Translations under genes and position numbers: made by a program
Shown: positions 30,560 to 40,324 of the stretch, one piece after another
How the letters are laid out: each line of letters opens with the position of its first letter
Position numbering within the stretch: position 1 is the stretch's first letter
Notes under the pieces: model-generated
Database searches by the model: none
What the model was told of the DNA's origin: nothing
Seen by the model: the letters and a program-made list of their open reading frames with translations, nothing else
NCBI GenBank assembly: GCA_022575985.1
Contig: JAKSXM010000278.1
Span: forward strand, 186,001 to 250,000
Origin: Anagrus nilaparvatae
Lineage: Eukaryota > Arthropoda > Insecta > Hymenoptera > Mymaridae
DNA: 64,000 nucleotides
Reading direction: 5' to 3'

Positions 30560-31430
30560 ATAATATTAGTCCTAAACTTTTAAAATTTTCGAAAAATTAT
30601 TGTATCTTTTGACAGATCGAACCGATCGCCTTGAAAATTTAGACGGATACGTAAAAAATATACCCGAATCGAATGAAATTCTTTTTTATCCTAAAATTTT
30701 TCCTCGGTTTTTTGTTTTTTTGGTTTTTTTTAAAAATTTGATAAAAATTTTTTTCTTGAAAATTCATTTTTTTCAACATAAAAAATTTTTGTCGTTATCA
30801 ATCAAAACGAAACCTAGCCTATGTTTTGACCCGTAATTTGCCATCTTTTGCCGTAAACCCCGCGTCTCTACCTCTTATCGTTTTCTAGTTTATCCATTTT
30901 GGACAAACAAACAAACAAACAAACATACAAAATTAAAGATTTATATATATATAGGATAGGATTAGTCCTAAACTTTTAAAATTTTCGAAAAATTATTGTA
31001 TCTTTTGACAGATCGAACCGATCGCCTTGAAAATTTAGGCGGATACGTAAAAAATATACCCGAATCGAATGAAATTCTTTTTGATACTAAAATTTTTCCT
31101 CGGTTTTTTGTTTTTTTGGTTTTTTTTAAAAATTTGATAAAAATTTTTTTCTTGAAAATTCAGTTTTTTCAACATAAAAAATTTTTGTCGTTATCAATCA
31201 AAACGAAACCTAGCCTATGTTTTGACTCGTAATTTTTGCCATCTTTTGCCATAAACCCCGCGTCTCTACCTCTTATCGTTTTCTAGTTTATCCATTTCGG
31301 ACAAACAAACAAACAAACAAACAAACAAACATACAAAATTAAAGATTTATATATATATAGGATATAGGATATAGATATAGATATATAGGATAAGATATAG
31401 GATAGGAAGGATAGGATTGGATATAAATTT
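30560..31430 (+). repeat. TACTAGC repeat copy 3 (right part) and a tandem body copy
   Basis: The body resumes directly after the BEL insertion (ATAATATTAGTCCTAAAC) and runs to about 30960. The same roughly 400-bp body then repeats from about 30962 to 31430 with few differences. Both end with (ACAA)n, ACATACAAAATTAAAG and an ATAGG-type simple repeat. Confidence 0.65.
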
Positions 31431-31787
31431 GAAATCCAAATTTTTTGCTAAAAAATATATGTAACTCTGGAAACATCTAACCGATTTGCTTGAAAATTTA
31501 GGTGGACACGTAAAAAACAATTCTAAATCATATAAAAACTTTTCTGATTACAAAAAAATTCCAAGTTTTTAAGTTAATTACGATTTTTTTGAAAATTTAC
31601 GAAAACATCAAAAATGATCACTTTTTTGAAAATACGTTTTTTTGGCTACAAAAATTTTCTTTCGCATTAATCCAAATCCTGTTTAGCCTATGACACTCCT
31701 GCAATTTTTCCGCGTTTTTTGCCGCAAACCGCGCCTTTCTAGCTACTGTCGTCTAGGCGTGATTATCAAACTAAAAAAATTCTCTAT

Positions 31788-31831
<44 letters not shown>

Positions 31832-31858
31832 TAGCTGCCTCCGGCTCGCTTCGCTCGT
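31431..31858 (+). repeat. companion segment, TA microsatellite and a truncated TACTAGC head
   Basis: Second copy of the 360-bp companion segment (31431-31790), then a (TA)n run (about 31791-31830), then ACTAGCTGCCTCCGGCTCGC ending abruptly at about 31858. This repeats the order seen at 21481-21870. Confidence 0.6.
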
Positions 31859-32433
31859 ATATATAGATATAGAGATATAAAGATTTACAATATATTTATA
31901 TTTTTTAAATTTATGGTTTTTGAATAAGAACTTTTGGCTAATAAATAAAAATAATTTTGAATAATTTTTTTAAATTAATTTAAATTTTTAAAAGAAAAGA
32001 AAACTTTGGTAAGAGGAAAAAGTTTTTAGTTTGTTGATAATAAATGCTGCAAAAATATTTAATCATAGAATGTATATTGCATATAAAACTATACTTAATT
32101 TAACAATAATCTATAACGATTGTATTATTTAATTACAAATTGTATAAAAAATTTATTGTTATACATTTTTTAAAAATAATATTATTATTTTTTTTAATTT
32201 TTCATAAGATTAAAATAATTAAATTTTGAATCTTTTCATATAGTCAATTATAAAATGTAAAAGTTAAACAAATATTTAAATAAGAAACATTGTATACGTA
32301 ATGCAATAATTTTATTTTTTGCTGTAAAATACTAATAAACCAAAAAAATATATATATAATAATATAATACAAATATATCGGAGAGTGGCTGTTAAAAATT
32401 TTTTTCAATAAAAAAGTAAATAACTACAAAACA
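31859..32433. other. AT-rich stretch, no gene recognised
   Basis: No motif or conserved frame. It possibly includes 3' flanking sequence of the delta-COP remnant. Confidence 0.4.
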
Positions 32434-33644
32434 TTAGGTGAAAAAGACTGTCTCGACAGAATGTTTAACTGGAGCATCGTTTGCAACAAGCGTAACTTCA
32501 TTAATCTGAAAATTTACAAGTTTTATAATGCATATTTTAAATTTTAGATAATATATTATAGAAATTTTACCTGTATTTTTGCATAAGGTGTTTTTGATGA
32601 GAATTAAACTTGTAAAGGAAAGAAATCTAAAGGTCTTGAACTAGGTACTGAAAATTCCATAGATCCATACTTTAATGCAGCATCAATTATTGGAAGTGAC
32701 CAAACAAGCATATTTTTTCTGGATTCATGTGAATAATGTCCATCAAATTCATTGACGATTGGATTACTACCCATTGGTAATGGAATGTTTATTTGGACGT
32801 TATTTAATTCAAGTTCAAATTGTTCTAATTCATATTCAATATTTACATCACACCTTCCATCACCGCTTTCAGAAGGCCAACAATTTACTTGATAAAGAAT
32901 AAAATAAATGTTAAAATATTGTCAAAAAATTCTAAAATAAAAATTCGAAACTTGACTAGCATTGCATTTTTAGCTATCTTTTTTAAATCTTTCAAAAAAA
33001 AAAACAAAAAAGAAGCATTCAAAAATTATTCGATTAAATTTAGCTACGTAAATTGGTATAAGCGTTTAGTCGTATTTACTTTTAAATTGGTATAAGCTTA
33101 CTCGAAATAGGTAGTGCAGATTCACCTTGAGTTTGTAACTTCCATTTTAAAACACCAACATCCGTATTAAGGGGAAAAGGTTTTGAAGGTATATTTAATC
33201 CAATTTGCCCTTTAGTTTTAAATAATTCTTTATCAACATTTGGGTGAGTTTGTAATTGCAAGCCTCTGTTATCAGTATTACTTAGTTGCACCCTTATACG
33301 ACCCCATTTTTCATCTGATATATGTAATGTTACTAATCCATGGATTTCAAATTGTTGAACACCACCATCACGATTAACTTTTACATTTAGTTTTTCTTCT
33401 TGTTTTAGATGTACTCTAAAACATAAAATATAAAAAATTTCTAGTTACAAAAAAAAATAAAAAATAAAAAAAAACATACAGCTCCATTCTTGAGGTATCA
33501 TAAGTAACAGGATTAGATTTTGTGACTGCACTTGGAGTTACTGTACTAAGGACATTCACGCTTTTTTCTTTTAATTGTTCAACAGAAGAATCAACATCTC
33601 TGGATTTACCTCCTAATTTCATTGCATTTGATTTGATTGGTTTT
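32434..33644 (-). pseudogene. delta-COP (coatomer subunit delta) C-terminal exons, pseudogene
   Basis: Four minus-strand exons with good GT-AG borders encode the mu-homology half of coatomer delta, a COPI coat subunit of Golgi vesicles: 33644-33480 (KPIKSNAMKLGGKSRDVDSS), 33415-33102 (GRIRVQLSNTDNRGLQLQTH, then DVGVLKWKLQTQ), 32887-32571 (INCWPSESGDGRCDVNIEYE, WSLPIIDAA, FFPLQV) and 32505-32434 (INEVTLVANDAPVKHSVETV). A TAA at 32604-32606 replaces a Ser codon after FFPLQV. The last exon stops early, apparently after a frameshift, without the usual C-terminal KYEI-type end. The N-terminal longin half is absent. It is an intron-bearing, nonsense-damaged fragment. Confidence 0.88.
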
Positions 33645-34030
33645 CTTTTAAAAAAAAAAAAATTATTTAAAGTTGTTGTTTCTAATATCTAATGTGTAAT
33701 TTTTATTATTAATTTTAGTTAAATAACACATTGTATTGATGAATAGCTATGTTTAATTGGTTCAGGAATATATTTATTTATTTAATTTTAGAAAAAAATT
33801 TTGCGCAAGCAATGCCAATACACATTTGAATACAATTTTAGAAAAGTGCATAATACATAATATAATAATTTTTATAACAATATTAATAAAATAATATAAT
33901 AAGAACAAAAAATATTTCTATTTAAGTAGTAGCTTTACAATAAAATTTTCATAACAAAGAAAAGAATTTAATATATAATATATAATTGAAAAATATAAAA
34001 TTTAACTAAAATAATATATTTTAATATGTA
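33645..34030. other. AT-rich stretch, no gene recognised
   Basis: No upstream delta-COP exon and no transposon motif recognised. Confidence 0.4.
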
Positions 34031-34036
34031 AGAATG

Positions 34037-34640
34037 TTAAACCGATTGAAGGACAGATATTGGAGTTTTTTGTATACACAAGAGATATTTCATCAAATTG
34101 TTTTTAAATGTTTCTAAGCATGTATAAGCTTTTAAAGTAAAAGGTAAATTATTCCGTTCGTTAATGGCTGTTATAAAGAATGAGTTTTTATAGAAGTCTG
34201 TTCGATATGAACTGGGCAGGGAAAAAAAAAAGGAATTCGGATAAAGAAGTATCAGGTAAATTGCGTTGTGAGCGTCTAATTGTTTCATCAGAAACTTTGA
34301 ATTGTGATGAGAGATATGAAGGTCTTTGAGAGGATATCAAACTATGTACAAGCACTAACTTAAAGTATTTTCTACGTGTACTAGCAGTTAACCAGTTCAA
34401 TTTATTCCTTAATGAAGTTATTGAAACTTGCTCATATCTTCCCACTCCAAAAATAAACCGTATTGCTAAGTTTAATATCCTTTCAACTTTGTCCATAAGA
34501 GTAACATCAAGAGCATCATAAACTAGACAACAGTAATCAAAAAAGGGAGTCATTAGAGAAGTTACAAATAATTTACGAAGACCGTAAGATAAAAGCCTGG
34601 ATTTTAGTCGTAATCCGATAAAGCATACGAATCATACATA
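34037..34640 (-). pseudogene. 3' end of a CR1/Jockey-type LINE reverse transcriptase
   Basis: The minus-strand frame at 34553-34188 contains SLMTPFFDYCCLVYDALDVT, then RILNLAIRFIFGV and KLNWLTASTRRKYFKLVLVH. This is the conserved post-RT region of CR1/Jockey LINEs (FDYC..V, the R..R...KL..L....RR block). It continues after a frameshift into 34288-34037, with FFITAINERNNLPFTLKA (an S....WN.LP-like end block). It is 5'-truncated at about 34640, where sequence related to BEL begins. It might be the 3' part of the LINE family whose ORF1 lies at 13004-13929, but the two pieces do not overlap. Confidence 0.75.
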
Positions 34641-36216
34641 TTTAATGTACATATTTAAAAGTTACGTTACACGGGAAGAACACTGTGCACTTGCCACAGG
34701 CTAAATCTAAGGTTGCCCCTTTAAAGCCAATTTTAACTATACCGAAGTTAGAGTTGAATGATGCACATTTATTGACAAAATTAACTGTGAAAGTGCTTAG
34801 AGCTTTAAAACTTGATGAGGTTAAAATATATTTATTTTCTGACTCTACTGACGTATTATGTTGGCTGAAGGAGCATCCTTCTCAATGGGAGAGATTTGTT
34901 AAACACAGATGCTCAGATATTCATACTTTGCTCCCTGAGGCATTTTGGTCTCATGTTAGGTCCATCGACAATCCTGCTGATTGTGTGTCCAGAGGTTTAC
35001 CTCCAGATCAGTTGCAAGCCTTTTCTCTTTGGTGGGAAGGGGGAATAAAGGTCAAAAGACCAATAGACATACAGAATAGTATCTTGAGTAAGTCCGTGAA
35101 TATATTAAATGTAGATTGTCATGCTGTGAATTATAAAGAGCCTGAAATAGTCGTTATTTGGGACTTGGTCGATAGGTACTCTTCCTTACCCAAGCTTCTA
35201 AGGATTACATCCTATGTAATTAGATTTGTAGATAAATTACTCATTAAAAGTAAAAATAAGTTAAAACAAACTTCTAATATTTTCAATAGTCATTGGTTTA
35301 ATGTAAAATACTATTTAGGTTTCTGCAAACTGGTTTCAGTTCAGGAACTAGTAAGAGCTAGAATGCTATGGACCTATTTAGTTCAACAAAGTTACTTTAA
35401 AAAAGACATAAAATTAATTTCTACTAATAAAAAACCGGATAACTTGAATTTACGTCGTCTAGATCCATTTTTCGACCAGAATTTGCTTCGTTTAGGCGGT
35501 CGTAATCATCTGTCCTTACTCGATTATGACCAAAAACACCTTTGGATCTTGCCAAGTAAATGCTTGTTCTCAAATCTTTTGGTTGATTTTATTCATGAAA
35601 AAACGTTGCATGGTGGTTTACGTTTGACGCTTTCAGCTTTATGGCAAAAATTCTGGGTGGTTAAAGGTAGAAATTTGGTAAGAAGTAGAATTCACAAATG
35701 CAATGCTTGTATTAGATACAAGGCTAATACATTGAATCAAAAAATGGGCATACTCCCTGCTTGCAGAGTCACTCGCCCTGATAAGCCCTTTAGAGTAAGT
35801 GGAGTAGACTATGCGGGTCCTTTTGATACCCTTAGATTTAAAGGTCGCGGTGCTCATAAGTCACTTTATAAGTCTTATATAGCTGTTTTTGTGTGTATGA
35901 ACACAAAAGCAGTTCACTTAGAGCTAGTCACTGGCTACTCTAGTCAAGACTTTATTGCTGCCTTCCGGAGATTCACGTCAACTAGAGGATAATGTTCTGA
36001 GTTGTTAAGTGATCAGGGGACTACCTTTGTAGGAGCCAATAAAATTCTCAAGGAAATGTATGAAGCTTCTTCTGAGTACATGAACAACCTTGTGGATTCT
36101 TTGGCAAACGAAGGTACAACCTGGAAATTCTGGAAATTTAACTCCCCAGGAGCTCCTCATTTTAGCGGAATCTGTGAAGCGGCGGTAAAGTCAGTGAAGC
36201 ATCACATTCGAAGGGT

Positions 36217-36740
36217 AAAAAAAAAATGCTCTAAGAATATGCGTCCTTGTTAAGCGTTAAGCGTCGATCGACGTCGCTGCAACGTTATTTATGGTTAAAG
36301 TTATAATATTTATATATACATAATAGTGTCCAGCCGGTGGCACCAAAAATATGTAAATAAATATTACATAAAAGGATGATCAACATCATAGCCGCCTGAG
36401 GTAGTTATGTCATTTCGCCTTTGTGCTTCAAGAAGTTCTATTTGTGCAATCTGATCATCCTGTGCTAATTTTTTACAATATTTAACAGACTGTCTTAGAA
36501 TTGTTACCTTAGGAGCTTTTTCAAAATCTTGTATTTCAGGAACATTACGCCTAAGATCATCGAAGAATTTTTTGAGATCACTTCTTTGTCTTTCCATATT
36601 GTTATGAAGACTGCATCTTTCAACATCTGGTTCTGAGTCCGAAACAATGGTTTGCTTCCACCTTTGCTCTGTGTGGTATTATGTTGTTGCTGTTGCTGAT
36701 GCACTGCTTCTTGGGCTTCTTGGGTAGTTGGCGATCGTTA
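36217..36740 (-). other. insertion in BEL pol carrying a host gene fragment
   Basis: Alignment of the two BEL copies shows that about 520 bp interrupt the integrase between HHIRRV and LTFKEFYT, with roughly four BEL codons lost. There is no terminal repeat, target duplication or poly(A) that I can recognise. The insert holds the Myc-like fragment in antisense to BEL. Confidence 0.7.
36364..36720 (-). pseudogene. Myc-type bHLH fragment, frameshifted
   Basis: The minus strand reads a Gln-rich tract (HQQQQQHNTTQ) in one frame. After a frameshift near 36650 it reads SDSEPDVERCSLHNNMERQR, SDLKKFFDDLRRNVPEIQDF and EKAPKVTILRQSVKYCKKLA, ending about 30 residues later (DVDHPFM-stop). The HNNMERQR basic region and the helix-loop-helix with EKAPKVTILR match the C-terminal DNA-binding domain of insect Myc, which pairs with Max at E-boxes. 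One residue of the basic/helix 1 junction (usually ERQRR or ERKRR) appears deleted and the leucine zipper is short. Together with the frameshift this indicates a dead copy. Confidence 0.72.
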
Positions 36741-37555
36741 GCTAACCTTCAAAGAATTTTACACGCTGCTTAAACAGATCGAGGCTTGTCTCAACTTACG
36801 CCTGTTGGTCCCTCTAAATGATGATCCATCTGACAGCAGTTTTTTATCTCCTTCATTGCTATTAACCCAGTCCGAGTCTTACATTCTGCTGGAACCCATT
36901 TATGAAAAAGTTAAAATCCCTCCGGTAGAAAGGTACAAGTTTATTCAAAACATGATGCAGGACTGGTGGCGTTGTTGGTCTGCGGAATATCTGCAAACCC
37001 TCCAAGAAAGCCACAAGTGGAAAAATGAGCAAAGAAATGTGCAAACTGGTGACGTAGTATTGATCTCTGATGAGACAATGCCACCTGCTAAATGGCCATT
37101 GGCTAGGGTTATCAGAGTCTACAAGGGCCCTGATGGTTTAGTCGGAGTGGTAGATCTTAAGATGGGATCAACAGAACTTAAGCGTCCAATACACAAATTG
37201 ATTAGGCTAAATACTCAAGATGATGAAGATGATAATTTATGAATTATCACTTCCAATGCTAAAATAAAAATTTAAATGTTTGATGTATCTTTGTATATAA
37301 TCGTAAATATGTTGTATTCTGTTTTTATTTATATTATTTATTTGTATTATTTAAGTTATTTATTATTCATTCAAAAAATTATTATTATAAATTATAAGTT
37401 GTAAATTATTATTCAGCTACTTGGCGTTATTTTATATTTAAAAAAAAAGGCTAAATTTTTTATTGTGATTCTATTCACCACAAGAATTTTGTAATTTAAA
37501 TTATTTTATTTTTCCTTTTTTATACAATTTAGTAATAAATTGTGGTGGGTGGAAA

Positions 37556-37810
37556 TGTTGTGTAAATACTGTATATATGTTGGTGAGCTCCCCCCTTAAT
37601 TTTATATGTATAACCGCTCCGAGCCTCAGTGCTCTGCCAGATCTCGAGCTAGTAATAGCTGTCTATAAAATTATACTTTATGTTTAATGAATTGAAACTA
37701 TATCATTAATAATCACCATCACTATCTATAACGATGGTATTTTGGGGTTAATTTAATTTATTTTAGCAAACGTTACTTTTGTCGCGCGGGTATTCGTTAA
37801 TAAATTTTTA
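37556..37810 (+). repeat. 3' LTR (start) of the second BEL copy
   Basis: A purine tract GTGGTGGGTGGAAA directly precedes TGTTGTGTAAATACTG, the same arrangement and nearly the same LTR start (TGTTGTGT) as in the complete BEL. The 3' boundary is not certain and no target duplication can be tested because the 5' end is missing. Confidence 0.55.
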
Positions 37811-38860
37811 AAGATCGCCTTTTAACTGACACGCGCCGGTAATTTTATTGCATAATAATAATAATAATGCGGGGGAATAATCTTTTCTTACCTGTTATTT
37901 GGCTAGCTCACGCAATAAAATCACCTCCTCGGAAAGTAGGGGAAGTTCTAAATAAAGGGGTTAAACTAAGGTTATATGTGACACATGAACATGCACTAAT
38001 AAAGATTAAATTCAAATATTTTAATATAACGAAAAACTTAATAATTTTATTTAATTTAATATTAAGGAAATAGTCTTTAGGCTTAATATTTTATTAATAA
38101 ACTTTTTACAATATTTATATATACACTATTAAAGAAACCGAACCGCGCACACGCACACATAGAACCCTGAAGCACTTATATAATTTATTTACCGGCTTGT
38201 CGTTCTCTTTCGTCGATGCTCTAGCTCTTGGAGACGACGGCGGCGGCGGCGATGTAATAACTCACGGCTTCTTGCGAAATAATCTAAACTGCAGGCTGCT
38301 AAATACTAAGTGCATAAATCCGCACTTTATTGTATTAATTTCGAAGGTAGTTGAACTCTATACTTCGAATACTGGCTTCCGTTAGCTTTTCACTGAGAAC
38401 CGGCGTCGGTTAACTTTAAATGGCCTTTTCTTAAAAAATCTTGTTTTATAATTGACACTTTTTAACTATTATTTAAGTCGCGACTTTGTTAATTACTTTA
38501 ATTTTATAAATTTTTACCGGAAGGGCTTAAAGTGACTTTTGTTCCAAAAATTAATAAATTAAAAATAATCCGGAGGCACTATAAAAACATTCTTTTTTTT
38601 ATGCGTCAACACCTGTTGCTAGCTGAACGCATTCTGATTCTTCTTCTTTTCCTCTCTCGTTCTTCCGAATATCCTTCGTACGAATATTCTCTTTTCTTAC
38701 CCGCCGGCTACTGCCCTCTGGGCCAGGCAGTGATAATTTGTAATTTAAAAAAAAGGTATAAGTTGTTGGCTGTTGCTTGCATGTGTTTGTGTGTGTGTAC
38801 GGACGGCTTATTCGTACTTACATATGTATATATACATAGATTGCTGTAATATATATCTGA
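37811..38860. other. unassigned stretch with GC-richer patches
   Basis: Contains a TAA microsatellite (37854-37866), a GACGACGGCGGCGGCGGCGA run near 38232, and a patch CTGCCCTCTGGGCCAGGCAG near 38711. No reading frame here has recognisable homology. It could be the rest of a BEL LTR plus leader, or another unclassified LTR element. Confidence 0.35.
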
Positions 38861-39330
38861 ATACTATATATATATGAAAATTTATTTGTTTGTCTGTCTG
38901 TCTGTCTGTCTGTCCACTCATCACGCAAGAACCGCCGAACCAATTGGCATGAAACCGTTGTCAAAATAAAGATAAAAAGTCTGCGGGTGACATAGGCCAT
39001 ATATTTTCTGTTCAGCTATCGTAGTTTTTGAGATATCTTATTTTCAGTGATTTTAAACTTGATAAAATTTTTAAAAATTTAAAAAAAAATTGAAATATCT
39101 CGAGACTATTGACAAATTTTATTGTCACAAGTTGGTAGTATTCGATTTGGCACACATTTTTACGTATTCTCCTAAATTTTTATTCAAAACGGAGGTATCT
39201 TTAAAAATTTATAAAATATTTTTGAAGATGGTAAAAAAAAATTTTTTCATTTTCTTATTTTTATTCTATTTTTAATAATTTATTTGTGTGTCTGTGTGTA
39301 CTTTAAAATGTGATAAATGTAATTGATTTG
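38861..39330 (+). repeat. TGTC-rich interspersed repeat, copy 1
   Basis: Begins with GAAAATTTATTTGT and a (TGTC)n run at 38890-38915. The conserved phrase CCGAACCAATTGGCATGAAA and then ACATAGGCCATAT follow. A second copy starts at about 39620 and is split by the Gypsy insertion. Non-coding. Confidence 0.6.
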
Positions 39331-39615
39331 GCACTAATTTATACGTAAAATGAGTTAAATTTGATTCAAAAAGAAAATTTCTTCAAAATTAAAAACAATA
39401 AAAAGTTTTGGCTTTCCAGTTTCCTGTAATTTACATTGTCAAATTTTGAATACGGTGTTTAATTTTACGTTGAAGTGCATAGAGTCTTTCTTTATTTAAA
39501 GTATAGTTATATACATCAAAAACACTTTCCGAGGCTTTCCAGTTCCCTGTTATTAATAGAATAATTATAATAGAACCATCTATATATACATGTTTTAATA
39601 CTATATACCACTATA
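39331..39615. other. AT-rich spacer between repeat copies
   Basis: Contains a diverged echo of the repeat phrase GGCACTAATTTATACGTA. Otherwise nothing recognised. Confidence 0.4.
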
Positions 39616-39724
39616 TACTATATATATTTGAAAATTTATTTGTCTGTCGGTCTGTCTGTCTGTACCCTAATGGCTCAAGAACAGCCGAACCACTTGACAT
39701 GAAACCAGTGTCATAATAAATAAT
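39616..39724 (+). repeat. TGTC-rich repeat, copy 2, left part
   Basis: GAAAATTTATTTGTCTGTCG through GACATGAAACCAGTGTCATA, stopping at the TAAT target duplication of the Gypsy element (39721-39724). The remainder (AAAAGTATTCGGATAACATA...) resumes at 48172. Comparison with copy 1 confirms that the two parts were contiguous. Confidence 0.65.
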
Positions 39725-40022
39725 TGTAAGAGGGGATACTGGATGGCATGAGTAGGGGTGCAAGCGCCTGGAGTGCAGCGTATGATTCAGTGTATCCAAG
39801 ATACTTGAACAGATTGGTTGTCCAATTGCTATATTATTATATGCACTGGATCAACCCAGTCTGAATAAAACTAATTGTTATATAAATTAAGTATTGTTAA
39901 TTAATTGAGTTACATTCCTTTGACCTCCTTATCCTCTTCGGGATTTAGGTCCGGAGATCAAAGTAAGTAAAAGTAAAAGAGAATCTCGTGGCGACCATGT
40001 ACTCTGTAATGGTGCGCTCACA
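39725..40022 (+). repeat. Gypsy 5' LTR
   Basis: Starts TGTAAGAGGGGATACTGG and ends GGTGCGCTCACA. It contains CTGAATAAAACTA near its middle, a plausible polyadenylation signal (AATAAA). The PBS follows directly. Confidence 0.88.
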
Positions 40023-40324
40023 TGGCGACCGTGACAGGACGCCGCAGTGACCACGCGGTGAATAAGTGGTGGTTATTAAATTATCAATAAGCTAATAAAG
40101 TATTAAAGGTGTAAAATAACATTAGCTGTGAAGGTGTAAAGAGTGAAAGGATAGTGATCAATTGTTTGGCTAAAAGTGGCAATAAAAACTGAAATCAAGG
40201 GCGATTATAAATTCAGCAATTTAGCAAAAACCCTGATTTCGATTACTCGACAAATATACTATTTTAATATCATTGTCATTGAATCATAATTATTAATTAA
40301 TTAATCCTGCGTTTCAGAGTTAAA

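Larger units (their letters stand above)
34660..37242 (+). pseudogene. second BEL/Pao pol, 5'-truncated and interrupted
   Basis: Plus-strand copy related to but diverged from the BEL at 22929-26867. It begins inside RNase H (HLPQAKSKVAPLKPILTIPK), has DNPADCVSRGLPP, the integrase zinc finger, GVDYAGPFDTLRFKG and SDQGTTFVGA. A TAA at 35990-35992 sits in FTSTRG-x-CSELL where the other copy has Gln. The frame resumes to HFSGICEAAVKSVKHHIRRV, is cut by a roughly 520-bp insertion (36217-36740), and continues LTFKEFYTLLKQIEACL through the C-terminal GDVVLISDETMPPAKWPLAR block to a stop at 37240. PR and RT are absent. Confidence 0.88.

Noticed and set aside
38197..38385. 62-codon frame with a Gly/Asp run (GDDGGGGD)
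   Set aside because: Short and driven by a GGC-type simple repeat; no homology that I recognise.
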